Assembly (NCBI RefSeq): GCF_900199705.1
Contig: NZ_LT904908.1
Location: forward strand, 379,694-443,693
From: Collinsella provencensis
GTDB lineage: Bacteria; Actinomycetota; Coriobacteriia; Coriobacteriales; Coriobacteriaceae
Direction of reading: 5' to 3'
Length of the DNA: 64,000 nt
Part shown: in pieces, positions 8,039-16,895 of the stretch
Position numbering within the stretch: the stretch's first letter is position 1
How the letters are laid out: each line of letters starts with the position of its first letter
Made by a program: the position numbers and the translations under genes
Notes under the pieces: model-generated
The model's database searches: none
What the model saw: only the letters and a program-made list of their open reading frames with translations
Told to the model about the DNA's origin: nothing

Positions 8039-8053
8039 TAGCTGCATCGTCAT

Positions 8054-9085
8054 TTACTCGTCGTCGGGTGCCGCATAGCCAAAACGACGAATCTCGCGCG
8101 CGTCCTCGCGCCAGCGCGGCTTCACGCGCACATCAAGGCTCAAGAACACGCGGCAACCGAACATCTTCTCAAGGTCACGACGCGCTTCGACACCGATGCG
8201 CTTGATCATCTCGCCGCCCTTACCCACGATGATGCCCTTTTGGCCTTCACGTTCCACATACACAGTTGCATGCAAGCGCAGCAAATCGCGTTTGGGACGC
8301 TCGAACTCATCGCAGATGACACCAACTGCGTGCGGAATCTCCTCGCGCGTGTGCAGCAGCACCTTCTCACGCACGAACTCCGCGACCATGACCTCTTCGG
8401 TCTCATCGGTATCCATACCCTCAGGATACCAACGCGGGCCCTCGGGCAGATACTCCGCAACCACATCGACAAAGGTCTCGACGTTGAAGCCCTCGGTGGC
8501 AGACACCACGAGCTCATCGTCGAAATCGACCAACTCATGCGCAGCGGCGAGCTGGGCCTGCATCTGCTCGGGCGTCGCCTTGTCCGCCTTCGTGAGCACC
8601 AGGATTTTTGGAGCTCGAGCTGCGGCAACACGCTCGGCAACCCACGCGTCGCCACGGCCGATCGGCGCGCTCGCATCAATTACGAACGCAATCACGTCAA
8701 CATCGGAGAGCTCACCCAACGCACTCTTATTCAACTCTGAGCCCAAACCGTCCTTGGGCTTATGGATACCCGGCGTATCCACGATCACAAGTTGGCAGTT
8801 TTCACGGTTCACCACAGCACGCAAACGGCGACGCGTAGTCTGCGCCACGGGCGAGGTAATGGCGATCTTCTGGCCAAAACAGGCATTGAGCAGCGTCGAT
8901 TTACCGGCGTTGGGACGCCCGACAAGTGCGACGAAACCCGAACGAAAGCCCTCGGGAACATCCGTACCAAACGAGAGGCCAGCGGAAAGACTCTCGTCTT
9001 CACCCAGCTCACCCGACTCGATCATGGCATCGAGCTCCTCGTCGGAAAGGTCGGCGAACGGATCGAAATCTACCATGTCGGACAT
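8054..9085 (-). CDS. era: GTPase Era
   Basis: Ribosome-assembly GTPase that binds the 3' end of 16S rRNA. The G domain shows G1 GRPNAGKS (56-63), DTPG and TKAD, and a C-terminal KH domain contains GIIVGKGGEMIKRIG. Compared with typical Era proteins of about 300 residues this one has roughly 48 extra N-terminal residues, highly acidic (DFDPFADLSDEELDAMIE). Two in-frame methionines (residues 1 and 4) are possible starts; the first is used here. ybeY, dgkA, era and recO follow each other as in many bacteria. Confidence 0.95.
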   Translation of the reverse strand: MSDMVDFDPFADLSDEELDAMIESGELGEDESLSAGLSFGTDVPEGFRSGFVALVGRPNAGKSTLLNACFGQKIAITSPVAQTTRRRLRAVVNRENCQLVIVDTPGIHKPKDGLGSELNKSALGELSDVDVIAFVIDASAPIGRGDAWVAERVAAARAPKILVLTKADKATPEQMQAQLAAAHELVDFDDELVVSATEGFNVETFVDVVAEYLPEGPRWYPEGMDTDETEEVMVAEFVREKVLLHTREEIPHAVGVICDEFERPKRDLLRLHATVYVEREGQKGIIVGKGGEMIKRIGVEARRDLEKMFGCRVFLSLDVRVKPRWREDAREIRRFGYAAPDDE

Positions 9086-9200
9086 CTGAATCTCCTCGAA
9101 TCAAACACGTGAAACCTAAAACGGAAAATGGACAAGACAGGCAAACAGCGCAGAAGGACAGCGCAGGTAAAACCCCGCACCCGCCAGCAATCCTCACTGC

Positions 9201-9602
9201 CTAAACCGTGCGAATACCCAGCATATACAGCAGATTAAGCGCATGGGCAAACACAATGACGCCCACAATCGCCGCAGCAACAGAAAGAACAAACACGCTC
9301 GCCGCCGCGATATCTTTGGCGCGCTTGGCGAGCGGATGCAGCTCGGGAGAAGCAAGGTCCACAACCGCCTCGAGCGACGTGTTAACCAACTCGGCGGAAA
9401 TCACCATGCCGATGCAAATGGTCACGATGCTCCACTCGAGCCAGTTGAGTCCCACAACCGTACCCGCGACATACGTCGCCAAACCGGCAAGCAGCTGGAC
9501 CTTGATGTTGCGCTCAGTCCATACCGCCGTGAAAAACCCTTGGATTGCATAGCCGAATGAGCGGACGAACGAAGGGTGCTCTTTGTTGGAACCGGGAATC
9601 AT
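9201..9602 (-). CDS. dgkA: Diacylglycerol/undecaprenol kinase family protein
   Basis: Small integral-membrane lipid kinase. In Gram-positives the family mostly recycles undecaprenol or diacylglycerol. The 133-residue product has three predicted membrane segments (about 36-52, 57-75 and 100-122). It carries the family motif SAELVNTSLEAVVDL (normally E-x-x-N-T-A-x-E), with the catalytic-region Glu and Asn kept. It lies between ybeY and era. Substrate preference cannot be read from the sequence. Confidence 0.88.
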   Translation of the reverse strand: MIPGSNKEHPSFVRSFGYAIQGFFTAVWTERNIKVQLLAGLATYVAGTVVGLNWLEWSIVTICIGMVISAELVNTSLEAVVDLASPELHPLAKRAKDIAAASVFVLSVAAAIVGVIVFAHALNLLYMLGIRTV

Positions 9603-9648
9603 GACGTTCTCCAGATAGTCGTGGTTGGTCGTAGGTAGTGGCTAGTCG

Positions 9649-10158
9649 TTAGTCATTCTCGTGATGCGTCAGCGGACCATGAACGATGGCATCCGGGTCA
9701 TCGCCGCGGCAAGCCGCCAGCTCACGCAAAAGCTCATCCTCGCGGGCTTCCATGACCTCGGCTTCATCGTCCTCGATATGATCGTAACCCAGCAGATGCA
9801 ACAACCCATGCACCAGCATTAATCGGCATTCATCAGCAGGCGTGTTACCAAAGTCCGGGGCCTGTGCCGCGATAACCTGGGGAGCCAAAATCACATCTCC
9901 CAGCTCAAGTACCCCATCCGCGGGGATATCCTCGTCAAAGGCACTGTCGCACTCAAAGGAAAGAACGTCGGTCGTGCGGTCGATGCCGCGCCACTCGGCA
10001 TTCAGAGCGTGCATCTCCTCCTCATCGACGAAGGAGACGGAAATCTCAACTTCTCGCTCCACGCCCTCGGCTGCCAAGACGTGCGCCGCGATAGAGCAAA
10101 CCTCATCTTCGGAAATCAGCGTCGATAGCTCGGCATCGTTACTTATGAGCACGGCCAT
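9649..10158 (-). CDS. ybeY: Endoribonuclease YbeY (rRNA maturation factor)
   Basis: Zinc endoribonuclease for 16S rRNA 3'-end maturation and 70S quality control. The zinc motif H-G-L-L-H-L-L-G-Y-D-H is present, preceded by the LGDVILAP segment. The ATG at 10158 is chosen because AGAGGGGAG precedes it; upstream in-frame codons lie inside phoH. It overlaps the 3' end of phoH by 20 nt, so the two are probably translationally coupled. The product has 169 residues with a short His/Asp-containing C-terminal extension. Confidence 0.93.
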   Translation of the reverse strand: MAVLISNDAELSTLISEDEVCSIAAHVLAAEGVEREVEISVSFVDEEEMHALNAEWRGIDRTTDVLSFECDSAFDEDIPADGVLELGDVILAPQVIAAQAPDFGNTPADECRLMLVHGLLHLLGYDHIEDDEAEVMEAREDELLRELAACRGDDPDAIVHGPLTHHEND

Positions 10159-11128
10159 GGCCGCTCCCCTCTTTACGTGCATCAAACGCGTCGTACGCCT
10201 CAACGATTTTGCCCACCAAGCGGTGGCGCACCACATCGGTACGTGTCAGGCGAACGAACACGATATCATCTACGTCACCCAAAATCTCCTCGGCTTCCGC
10301 CAAACCGTTGCGTTTACCGGGAAGATCGCGCTGACTCGCATCACCGGTGATGACAAACGTCGAGTTGAAGCCCAAGCGCGTGAGGAACATCTTCATCTGC
10401 TCGGGCGTGGTGTTTTGTGCCTCATCCAAAATCACAAAAGCGTCGTTAAGCGTGCGGCCGCGCATATACGCCAACGGGGCGATTTCCACCACACCGCGCT
10501 CGACGAGCTCATGGGCGCGCTCGGTATCCATCATGTCAAAAAGTGCATCGTACAGCGGACGCACGTACGGGTCGACCTTCTCTTCGAGCGTACCGGGCAA
10601 AAAGCCGAGGTTCTCCCCCGCCTCAACCACGGGACGCGTGAGAACCAAGCGACCCACCTCATGGCGCTTGAGTGCGGCGACGGCCATCGCCATAGCGAGA
10701 TACGTTTTGCCCGTACCAGCGGGACCCAGGCAAAACGTCACCGTGTTATTGCGAATCGCGTCGATATAACGCTTTTGACCCGGCGTTTTAGGGCGAATGG
10801 CCTTACCGCGATACGTGAGCAAAATGTCATCGCGAAAACCCGAGGCGTCCGCCTCTTCCGCACGCATGGCATCAATGGCGCGTTCGACATCATCGGTTGT
10901 GGAAACCTCATTTCCCGCGGCAATCTTGATGAGATGCGTGAATAAGCGTACGAGAACCTCGACCTCGGAAGGCTCACCCGCAATCGAAATATCCGTGCCG
11001 CGCACGACGATCTCGCCCTCGCAACGGCGCTCGATGGTGCGTAGCAGTACGTCCCCGGCGCCCGTGATGCAGGCAGGGTCGATACCCTCGGGAATAGATA
11101 GGCGAACCTTTGCGACGTCGGTGCTCAA
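10139..11128 (-). CDS. phoH: PhoH-like ATPase (PhoL/YbeZ type)
   Basis: P-loop ATPase associated with RNA metabolism and, through its neighbour YbeY, with ribosome maturation. Walker A GPAGTGKT and Walker B VILDEAQN are intact, followed by GDASQRDLP. The family's N-terminal region with IRPKTPGQKRY precedes the P-loop. The start is uncertain: a TTG at 11128 has GAGGAG eight bases upstream and is preferred over a TTG at 11170 that lies inside mtaB. The gene order mtaB-phoH-ybeY-dgkA-era is conserved in Gram-positives. Confidence 0.92.
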   Translation of the reverse strand: MSTDVAKVRLSIPEGIDPACITGAGDVLLRTIERRCEGEIVVRGTDISIAGEPSEVEVLVRLFTHLIKIAAGNEVSTTDDVERAIDAMRAEEADASGFRDDILLTYRGKAIRPKTPGQKRYIDAIRNNTVTFCLGPAGTGKTYLAMAMAVAALKRHEVGRLVLTRPVVEAGENLGFLPGTLEEKVDPYVRPLYDALFDMMDTERAHELVERGVVEIAPLAYMRGRTLNDAFVILDEAQNTTPEQMKMFLTRLGFNSTFVITGDASQRDLPGKRNGLAEAEEILGDVDDIVFVRLTRTDVVRHRLVGKIVEAYDAFDARKEGSGHGRAHK

Positions 11129-11157
11129 TACACGCTCCTCATCAGGTGATCGGCCCC

Positions 11158-12483
11158 TTAGGGGCGACAAGACTTGTACTCGGCGCGCTCACGCAAAACC
11201 GCGTGAAGCGTTCCGTGATCATCCATACCCATGATAGCAACAGTTACCAGCGCTCCGGTAGCCTCGGCATCTGCATCGTCCACCACCACGCGGTGGAAAC
11301 TGCCGAGCGTGCCGCGGTTACCGTACTCGAGCACCGCACGCTCGCAGGTGCCGATGCGGGCACGTGCATCGGCTTTGGAACAGTCAAGCGCCGTCGCGCG
11401 CAGTGCAGCCGCACGTGCCGCCATGACCTCGGGGTCGACCTGATCAGGGGCAGTAGCGGCGGGAGTCCCAGGACGTGCGCTATAGCGGAACACGTGCATA
11501 TGCGCAAAACCGATTCGCTTGCAGAAATCCAGGCTCTCCTGGAATTCACGCTCGTCTTCACCGGGGAATCCCGCAATGATGTCGCACGATATAGCCGCAG
11601 CAGGCAGCTTTGCGCGAATCATATCGACCATCGCGGCATATTCGTCCGCAGTATATGGGCGGTTCATGCGGACGAGCGTGTCGGTGCAGCCAGATTGCAA
11701 GGGCAGATGCAAAAACGGTGCCACGCGATCGCCGCCCGCCACCATAGCGTCTATCAGACGCTCGTTGACATCCATGGGCTCGAGCGAAGACAAGCGGACC
11801 TGCGGGATGGAAGTCTCACGCAGGATAATTGAAAGCAGCTCATCGATTTCGATGTGCGCGTCATCCTGGTTCGCATAATCGTAAGCACCGAGGTTAACGC
11901 CCGTGAGCACGACCTCGGGAATACCGGCGGCTTCCGCCGTACGCACCTGCTCGAGCACCGACTCGACTGGCACCGAACGTTCGGGCCCGCGAGCTTTCCA
12001 CACGATGCAATACGTGCAGCGGTTGTTGCACCCATCCTGCACCTTGATACCCAGACGGGAACGGCCAAGCAAGCCGGCGAGATCATGTACAGAATCAGTT
12101 GCGTCCGCTGCCATACCGTGCGAACCGCTCATCACGTGTGGCATACCGGCGAGTTCCGCCACACGGGCAGCGACGTCGATTTTAGACGCTTCGGCAACAA
12201 CGCGATCAGATAGCTCGGTGAGCTCCTCTGGATGCAAGTTCACCACGCATCCCGTCACTACGACCATCGGTTCCTGCGGCAGGTTCAGCGCATGACGAAC
12301 CGCCTTGCGCGTCTTTGCTTCTGCCTCGCCGGTCACCGCGCAGGTGTTGATGACGATGATCTCCGCTTCGTCCTGATCGACGAGCGCGAAGCCCGCCGCG
12401 GCAAGATCGGCGGTGATGCGGTCGGATTCCACACGGTTGACGCGACAGCCCAGGTTAACTACGCACACGAACGGACGGCTCAT
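11158..12483 (-). CDS. mtaB: tRNA t6A37 methylthiotransferase MtaB
   Basis: Radical-SAM enzyme that turns t6A37 into ms2t6A37 in tRNAs reading ANN codons. Cys13, Cys48 and Cys79 form the auxiliary-cluster site of the MiaB family, and Cys152, Cys156 and Cys159 (C-NNR-C-TY-C) the SAM cluster. A C-terminal TRAM-like region follows. The 441-residue length is normal. It lies about 10 nt downstream of dnaJ, which matches the dnaJ-...-mtaB neighbourhood of many Gram-positives. Confidence 0.93.
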   Translation of the reverse strand: MSRPFVCVVNLGCRVNRVESDRITADLAAAGFALVDQDEAEIIVINTCAVTGEAEAKTRKAVRHALNLPQEPMVVVTGCVVNLHPEELTELSDRVVAEASKIDVAARVAELAGMPHVMSGSHGMAADATDSVHDLAGLLGRSRLGIKVQDGCNNRCTYCIVWKARGPERSVPVESVLEQVRTAEAAGIPEVVLTGVNLGAYDYANQDDAHIEIDELLSIILRETSIPQVRLSSLEPMDVNERLIDAMVAGGDRVAPFLHLPLQSGCTDTLVRMNRPYTADEYAAMVDMIRAKLPAAAISCDIIAGFPGEDEREFQESLDFCKRIGFAHMHVFRYSARPGTPAATAPDQVDPEVMAARAAALRATALDCSKADARARIGTCERAVLEYGNRGTLGSFHRVVVDDADAEATGALVTVAIMGMDDHGTLHAVLRERAEYKSCRP

Positions 12484-12492
12484 GACAAACCC

Positions 12493-13653
12493 TTAATCGA
12501 GGATATCGTCGATGGCATCGCGGATGCGATCGCCCACCGAGCGTTTCTTGGGCTCACCTTCAGTCTGTTCGTCCGAAAGCTCAACGTATTGCTCGAGCAG
12601 CGCACGTTGCTCATCGGAAAGGCTTGTGGGAACGACGACCACGATATGCCCGATAAAGCGTCCACGCGAACCGCCGCCGCCGATGCGGGGCATGCCGTGC
12701 TCGGGAACCGCGACCGTGTCACCGTACTGAACACCAGCGGGAATCTCGAGATCAAACACCTCGTCAGGCAGAATGCCCTCGACCTTGACCGTGCAACCGA
12801 GGGCCGCCTGCGCAATGCCGATACGGACTTCGGACAACAGGTCGTCGCCACGGCGCCTAAAGCGCTCGTGCTCCTCGACCTGAATGGTGACGAGCAAATC
12901 GCCCGCCTGGGCACCGCGATAGCCCGCCTCACCGTAATCGCGCACACGCAGCTGGCGCCCCGTGGAAACGCCAGCGGGAATCTCGACGTCGATCTTCTCG
13001 TGTTTGTGAGCACGACCCTGGCCGTGGCAATGGGGGCACGGCTTATCGATGATCGTTCCCTCGCCATCGCAATCCGGACACGGAGCGGTGGACTGCATCT
13101 GGCCAAAAATCGAACGCTGAACGGTGGTCACATATCCCGTTCCGCCGCAACGCGGGCACGGCTTTTCCGAGCCGCCCTCTTCCATGCCGGAACCGTTGCA
13201 GTCCTCGCACGAGGCAAGCCTGTCATAGGAGATGGTCTTTTTGCAGCCCGTTGCGGCTTCTTCGAGGGAAATCGACAGGGAAATCGCCATGTCGCGACCG
13301 ACACGACGCTGGGCACGGCTGCGTGAACTCGAACCTGCGCCGCCGGCGGCACCGCCGAAGAACGAAGAGAAGATATCGTCGACGCCCATGCCGCCGAAGA
13401 TGTCAGAGAAATCTACGTAGCCGGAACCCACGCCATCGACGGTTCCATAGCGATCGTACATGGAGCGCTTCTGCTCGTCCGAGAGGACCGAATATGCCTC
13501 GTTGAGCTCGGCGAACTGCTCGTTGGCATCGGGAGCGTCGTTGCGGTCGGGATGTAGCTTGATCGCCTTCTTGCGAAACGCGCGCTTGATCTGCTCGGGT
13601 GTTGCATCACGCTCGACACCCAATACCTCGTAGTAATCCCTTTTTTCCGCCAC
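12493..13653 (-). CDS. dnaJ: Chaperone protein DnaJ
   Basis: Hsp40 co-chaperone that delivers clients to DnaK and stimulates its ATPase. The J domain begins KRDYYEVLGV and has the HPD triad. A Gly/Phe/Ser region follows, then four zinc-binding repeats (CEDCNGSG, CPRCGGTG, CPDCDGEG, CPHCHGQG) and a full C-terminal substrate/dimer region. A GTG at 13653 is used because GGGGGAGG lies eight bases upstream. No CIRCE or HAIR heat-shock operator was seen nearby. It is a complete, canonical DnaJ, in contrast to the next gene upstream. Confidence 0.94.
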   Translation of the reverse strand: MAEKRDYYEVLGVERDATPEQIKRAFRKKAIKLHPDRNDAPDANEQFAELNEAYSVLSDEQKRSMYDRYGTVDGVGSGYVDFSDIFGGMGVDDIFSSFFGGAAGGAGSSSRSRAQRRVGRDMAISLSISLEEAATGCKKTISYDRLASCEDCNGSGMEEGGSEKPCPRCGGTGYVTTVQRSIFGQMQSTAPCPDCDGEGTIIDKPCPHCHGQGRAHKHEKIDVEIPAGVSTGRQLRVRDYGEAGYRGAQAGDLLVTIQVEEHERFRRRGDDLLSEVRIGIAQAALGCTVKVEGILPDEVFDLEIPAGVQYGDTVAVPEHGMPRIGGGGSRGRFIGHIVVVVPTSLSDEQRALLEQYVELSDEQTEGEPKKRSVGDRIRDAIDDILD

Positions 13654-13756
13654 GACGTGGCCCTCCCCCAAATAATCCTTACCTTATCGTTTGCAGCATC
13701 GTCGTTTGTACCCCGTCAATCAGCTCGTAAGCACGTAAAGCTGCACCTCAAGGCAC

Positions 13757-14878
13757 CTACATAAACCGATACGGCATCAAGAACAGCGATTGCGTGCAAC
13801 TCGTAAGCCATACCGAGATGAGTGCGAAAAACAGCCCATTCGAAACGCCGCTCACCATGATCTGCAAGCCGCGCTTCCACCATAGGACACTGCGATGCAA
13901 CACGTCATCCGACGCGATCATAAAAATGCCCAGCAAAAGCGGAACGGCACAGATGGTCATGAACACCGAAAGCGTGCCGGAGAACGCAGAGAAGACGAGG
14001 AACGGCAACACCAAACCGACCATGTAGAAGCCGGAGCGGGCACGACCCTCCATGCGCTCCGCGGCGACATATGCGCGACCGACCAAATCGCCCGCTTCGC
14101 CACCGTTCGTACCGGCATTACCGCGCGCCTTCATGCGAACCTGGTCGCCATCATGTGTGGCAGGCGGAAACTCAACGACCGCCTCAGCCTGCACACGCGT
14201 GCGGCCCTCTCCCCCGCAAACGGGACAGGGGTCGGCGACGACCTGACCCGAGCCTCCGCATTCGGGACAGACCATGCGTGCCTGACCCATGCCGAACATA
14301 CCCAGATCGACGGCGATGGAACCGGTTCCACCGCAGGTAGGACACGTTTTATGATGCTCAGACGCAACCGAACCCGAGCCATGGCAGTTGTCGCATGCCT
14401 CATAGCGCGGATATTTCACCGCAACGCGTGCACCATCGCGCGCCTGCTCGCGGCTGAGCTTGACCTCAACCACCACATCGGCACCCATTGCAGGGTTATA
14501 CGCCGACGCCGAGCGACGACGGCGCTGGCTGGAGAATCCACCCATGCCACCGAAGGGGAAGCCAAAGCCTCCAAAACCGCCGAAGTCGGTATAGCCGCCG
14601 GAATAACCTCCGCCGTAGCCAGCCGGAGCGCCCGGAGTGCCGCCTGCGAACGGATTGCCCGAACGCATCGCATCGTAGCGAGCGCGCTTTTGCTCGTCCG
14701 ACAAAACGGCATACGCTTCGGAGACCTCTTTAAAACGCTCCTCTGCATCAGGTTCCTTATTGACATCAGGATGCAGCTTGCGCGCCTTTTGCTGAAACGC
14801 CTTTTGGATTTCCTTCGCAGTGGCGTCCTTCTCAACACCCAAAATGGCGTAATAATCTTTTTCGTTCATGCCTGCCAT
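13757..14878 (-). CDS. Membrane-anchored DnaJ-like protein
   Basis: Has the front end of a type I DnaJ: J domain with HPD (36-38), Gly/Phe-rich linker (about 75-118), four zinc repeats ([32 protein letters not shown]; 162-225) and a short piece of the first C-terminal domain. From about residue 284 the usual second substrate-binding/dimerisation domain is replaced by three hydrophobic segments (about 284-302, 303-323 and 338-360). The inferred product is a membrane-bound co-chaperone that presents DnaK to membrane or secretory clients. ATGs at 14887, 14878 and 14869 are in frame; 14878 fits the GGGAG site best. A promoter and an upstream terminator suggest its own transcript. Confidence 0.85.
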   Translation of the reverse strand: MAGMNEKDYYAILGVEKDATAKEIQKAFQQKARKLHPDVNKEPDAEERFKEVSEAYAVLSDEQKRARYDAMRSGNPFAGGTPGAPAGYGGGYSGGYTDFGGFGGFGFPFGGMGGFSSQRRRRSASAYNPAMGADVVVEVKLSREQARDGARVAVKYPRYEACDNCHGSGSVASEHHKTCPTCGGTGSIAVDLGMFGMGQARMVCPECGGSGQVVADPCPVCGGEGRTRVQAEAVVEFPPATHDGDQVRMKARGNAGTNGGEAGDLVGRAYVAAERMEGRARSGFYMVGLVLPFLVFSAFSGTLSVFMTICAVPLLLGIFMIASDDVLHRSVLWWKRGLQIMVSGVSNGLFFALISVWLTSCTQSLFLMPYRFM

Positions 14879-14919
14879 GTGGCACATAACTCCCTACGTG
14901 CTGATTGCATAGTTGGATA

Positions 14920-14950
14920 ATTATATCCCGAGGACAGAAGCCTCATTCAA
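14920..14950 (-). promoter_or_regulatory. Likely sigma-A promoter of the membrane DnaJ gene
   Basis: Consensus -10 TATAAT at 14920-14925 with TTGAAT at 14945-14950, spacer 19. The -10 is perfect but the spacer is long. It lies just after the terminator of the upstream deaminase gene. Confidence 0.5.
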
Positions 14951-14957
14951 TGTGAGC

Positions 14958-14998
14958 AAAAAGCACGCAAACATGTGGGACGCTTCAGTTTGTGCGTG
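14958..14998 (-). terminator. Rho-independent terminator of the dCMP deaminase gene
   Basis: On the minus strand CACGCACAAAC pairs with GTTTGCGTGC (small bulge), followed by TTTTT. It separates this transcript from the membrane DnaJ gene. Confidence 0.75.
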
Positions 14999-15070
14999 GG
15001 CGAGGCAAGGCGTGTGGGAACGCAGCAGCAACCAACGGCCACGACCTACCGAACAACGGCTACCGCCGAC

Positions 15071-15547
15071 CTACCCTTCGTGGGACAGCTCGATTTGACG
15101 ATATGCAACGCCGCACAGGTCCAAGATGCTCTTGGAAATCAAGTTGTCCTCGGTTCCGTTGTACTTGTCGTCCAAGTACACGACCTCACCGATGCCCGCT
15201 TGCACGAGGGTTTTCGCGCACTCGTGACACGGGAACAAGGTGACGTACACCGTGGCGCCCGCCATATCCTTGAGTGAACCGCGATAATTGAGAATGGCAT
15301 TCGCCTCGGCGTGAATGACATAGTTGTGCTTGTCGTGCAGCGGGTCGTCCGCCGTGCCCCAGGGAAAATCGTCGTCGTTGAGACTCGAGGGCGTGCCGTT
15401 GTACCCCACCGAGAGAATACGGTTGTTGGTATCGGCAATGCAGGCACCCACCTGGGTATTCGGATCCTTGCTGCGCATGCTCGCCGCAACGGCCGCACGC
15501 ATGAAGAACTCGTCCCAACTGATCACATCTTCGCGTTTGCCCGGCAT
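15071..15547 (-). CDS. comEB: dCMP deaminase (ComEB family)
   Basis: Deaminates dCMP to dUMP for thymidylate synthesis. The zinc-binding motifs HAEANAI and P-C-x-E-C are present in VIHAEANAIL and FPCHECA, as is the family's SKDPNTQVGACI stretch. The ATG at 15547 has GGGAGG four bases upstream. In Firmicutes the homologue comEB sits between comEA and comEC; here those two lie 40 kb away, but hemW, lepA, rpsT and holA from that cluster are also in the window. No role in competence is implied. Confidence 0.88.
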   Translation of the reverse strand: MPGKREDVISWDEFFMRAAVAASMRSKDPNTQVGACIADTNNRILSVGYNGTPSSLNDDDFPWGTADDPLHDKHNYVIHAEANAILNYRGSLKDMAGATVYVTLFPCHECAKTLVQAGIGEVVYLDDKYNGTEDNLISKSILDLCGVAYRQIELSHEG

Positions 15548-15631
15548 ACATCCTCCCATCAACGCGTTTTGCACAGCATGCCGCAATATGGCTCCCAGTT
15601 CAAGCGTCAATTGTCCGAGGGTGGTCTTTCT

Positions 15632-16807
15632 CTACTCAGCCAAATCCCAAAAGAGGCCGTAGAGCTCGTTGCCACACAGCCATCCTTGTTGCGTAGGGCA
15701 CAGTAACTCGTTGCGCCATGTTGCCAACTCCAAGGCAACGGCGCGTGCGCATGCAGCTTTGAGCTCTGCGGATGGGATATATGCCTCGGCACGCTCAAGC
15801 AGATTGCGCGGGATGCCGTCGGTCATGCGACAGGCGAGCATGAGGTCCTCCGCATATGCCTCACGCGGCATCAGAATCTCGCGGTCAAAACGTGTACCGG
15901 CATCATCAAGCTGCGTAAAGCGCTCACGCACAAACGGCCGATGCGCGCCATCTTCAGACACATCATTGGTGCGCTCGGACGCAACGTGACGCATACTCGA
16001 GGCGGACCGCCCCAAACCAAGATAGGGCTTTCCCGTCCAGTACGCGATATTGTGTTGACAGCGATGCCCCGGCTTCGCATAGCTGGCAACTTCGTAGCGG
16101 GCATACCCCGCAGCGCGCAGTTGCTTTGCCGCCTCTTCCATACACAGCGCCTGAAAGTCCTCATCGGGGATATCGATCTTGCCCGCCTCTTCAAGCCGAG
16201 CCAGCGGTGTCCCGCCTTCGACCTGCAGCGGATACACCGAAACGTGATCTGGAGCTGCAGCGATAATGCGCGCAAGCGTTGTACGCCAGCTCTCGTACGT
16301 TTGACCTGGCAAAGCGCACATGAGGTCACACGACGTCGAAAAACCGTTGCGTTTGGCAAGCTCAAGCGCCTCAAGCGCCTCCTCCGCGCTGTGAATGCGA
16401 CCGAGGATTTTGAGCTCAACCGCATTGAGCGACTGAATGCCCAGGGAGATGCGCGTCACCCCCGCATCGCGAAGTTCCCGTGCCTGCCGTGGCGTAAACG
16501 ACTCGGGATTAGCCTCGCAGGTAAACTCCACAGGGTTGCAATAGGCACACACGCGGCGAACGAGGCGCGGCAAACGCTCTCCCATAATAGAAGGCGTTCC
16601 GCCGCCGATGTAGACGGTTGCCACCTGATCGAGCTCCCCTGCTTTACCATGCTTGTCCAGCAGCCCCTCAAGCTGCACGCAATAGGCATCGAGAGCCGCA
16701 TCCAACTCGCAAGGCGCAAACGCACGTGAATCGAAGTCGCAGTACGCGCATTTTGAACGGCAAAACGGGATGTGAAGGTAGAGCGCCTGATACGATGTCT
16801 CGTTCAC
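15632..16807 (-). CDS. hemW: Radical-SAM heme chaperone HemW-like protein
   Basis: HemN-family radical SAM protein. Members of this subfamily bind heme and deliver it to targets; few are true coproporphyrinogen oxidases. The N-terminus has C-RSK-C-AY-C-DF, the cluster motif of HemW (CxxxCxxC), followed by TVYIGGGTPS. The 391-residue length fits. It follows dus at 88 nt, with a tandem 13-bp repeat in the gap. The lepA-hemW neighbourhood is typical of Gram-positives. Confidence 0.88.
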   Translation of the reverse strand: MNETSYQALYLHIPFCRSKCAYCDFDSRAFAPCELDAALDAYCVQLEGLLDKHGKAGELDQVATVYIGGGTPSIMGERLPRLVRRVCAYCNPVEFTCEANPESFTPRQARELRDAGVTRISLGIQSLNAVELKILGRIHSAEEALEALELAKRNGFSTSCDLMCALPGQTYESWRTTLARIIAAAPDHVSVYPLQVEGGTPLARLEEAGKIDIPDEDFQALCMEEAAKQLRAAGYARYEVASYAKPGHRCQHNIAYWTGKPYLGLGRSASSMRHVASERTNDVSEDGAHRPFVRERFTQLDDAGTRFDREILMPREAYAEDLMLACRMTDGIPRNLLERAEAYIPSAELKAACARAVALELATWRNELLCPTQQGWLCGNELYGLFWDLAE

Positions 16808-16832
16808 GTTTGCACCTCACATCTCAGATATC

Positions 16833-16871
16833 GACCGTCGAGTAAGACCGTCGAGTAAGACCGTCGAATTT
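16833..16871. repeat. Tandem 13-bp repeat upstream of hemW
   Basis: GACCGTCGAGTAA occurs twice head to tail (16833-16845, 16846-16858), followed by a third copy that diverges after GACCGTCGAA. It begins 25 nt before the hemW start codon and could be a binding site array or a slippage product. Confidence 0.7.
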
Positions 16872-16895
16872 GGGAAGATTTTACGTATTTGAGCC

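Noticed and set aside
13653-13756. Heat-shock operator (CIRCE or HAIR) upstream of dnaJ
   Set aside because: Looked for the GAGTGCTAA-type and CTTGAGT-type inverted repeats; none found in this gap or upstream of the second DnaJ gene.
16833-16871. CRISPR-like repeat
   Set aside because: Units of 13 bp without spacers and only two full copies; not a CRISPR array.
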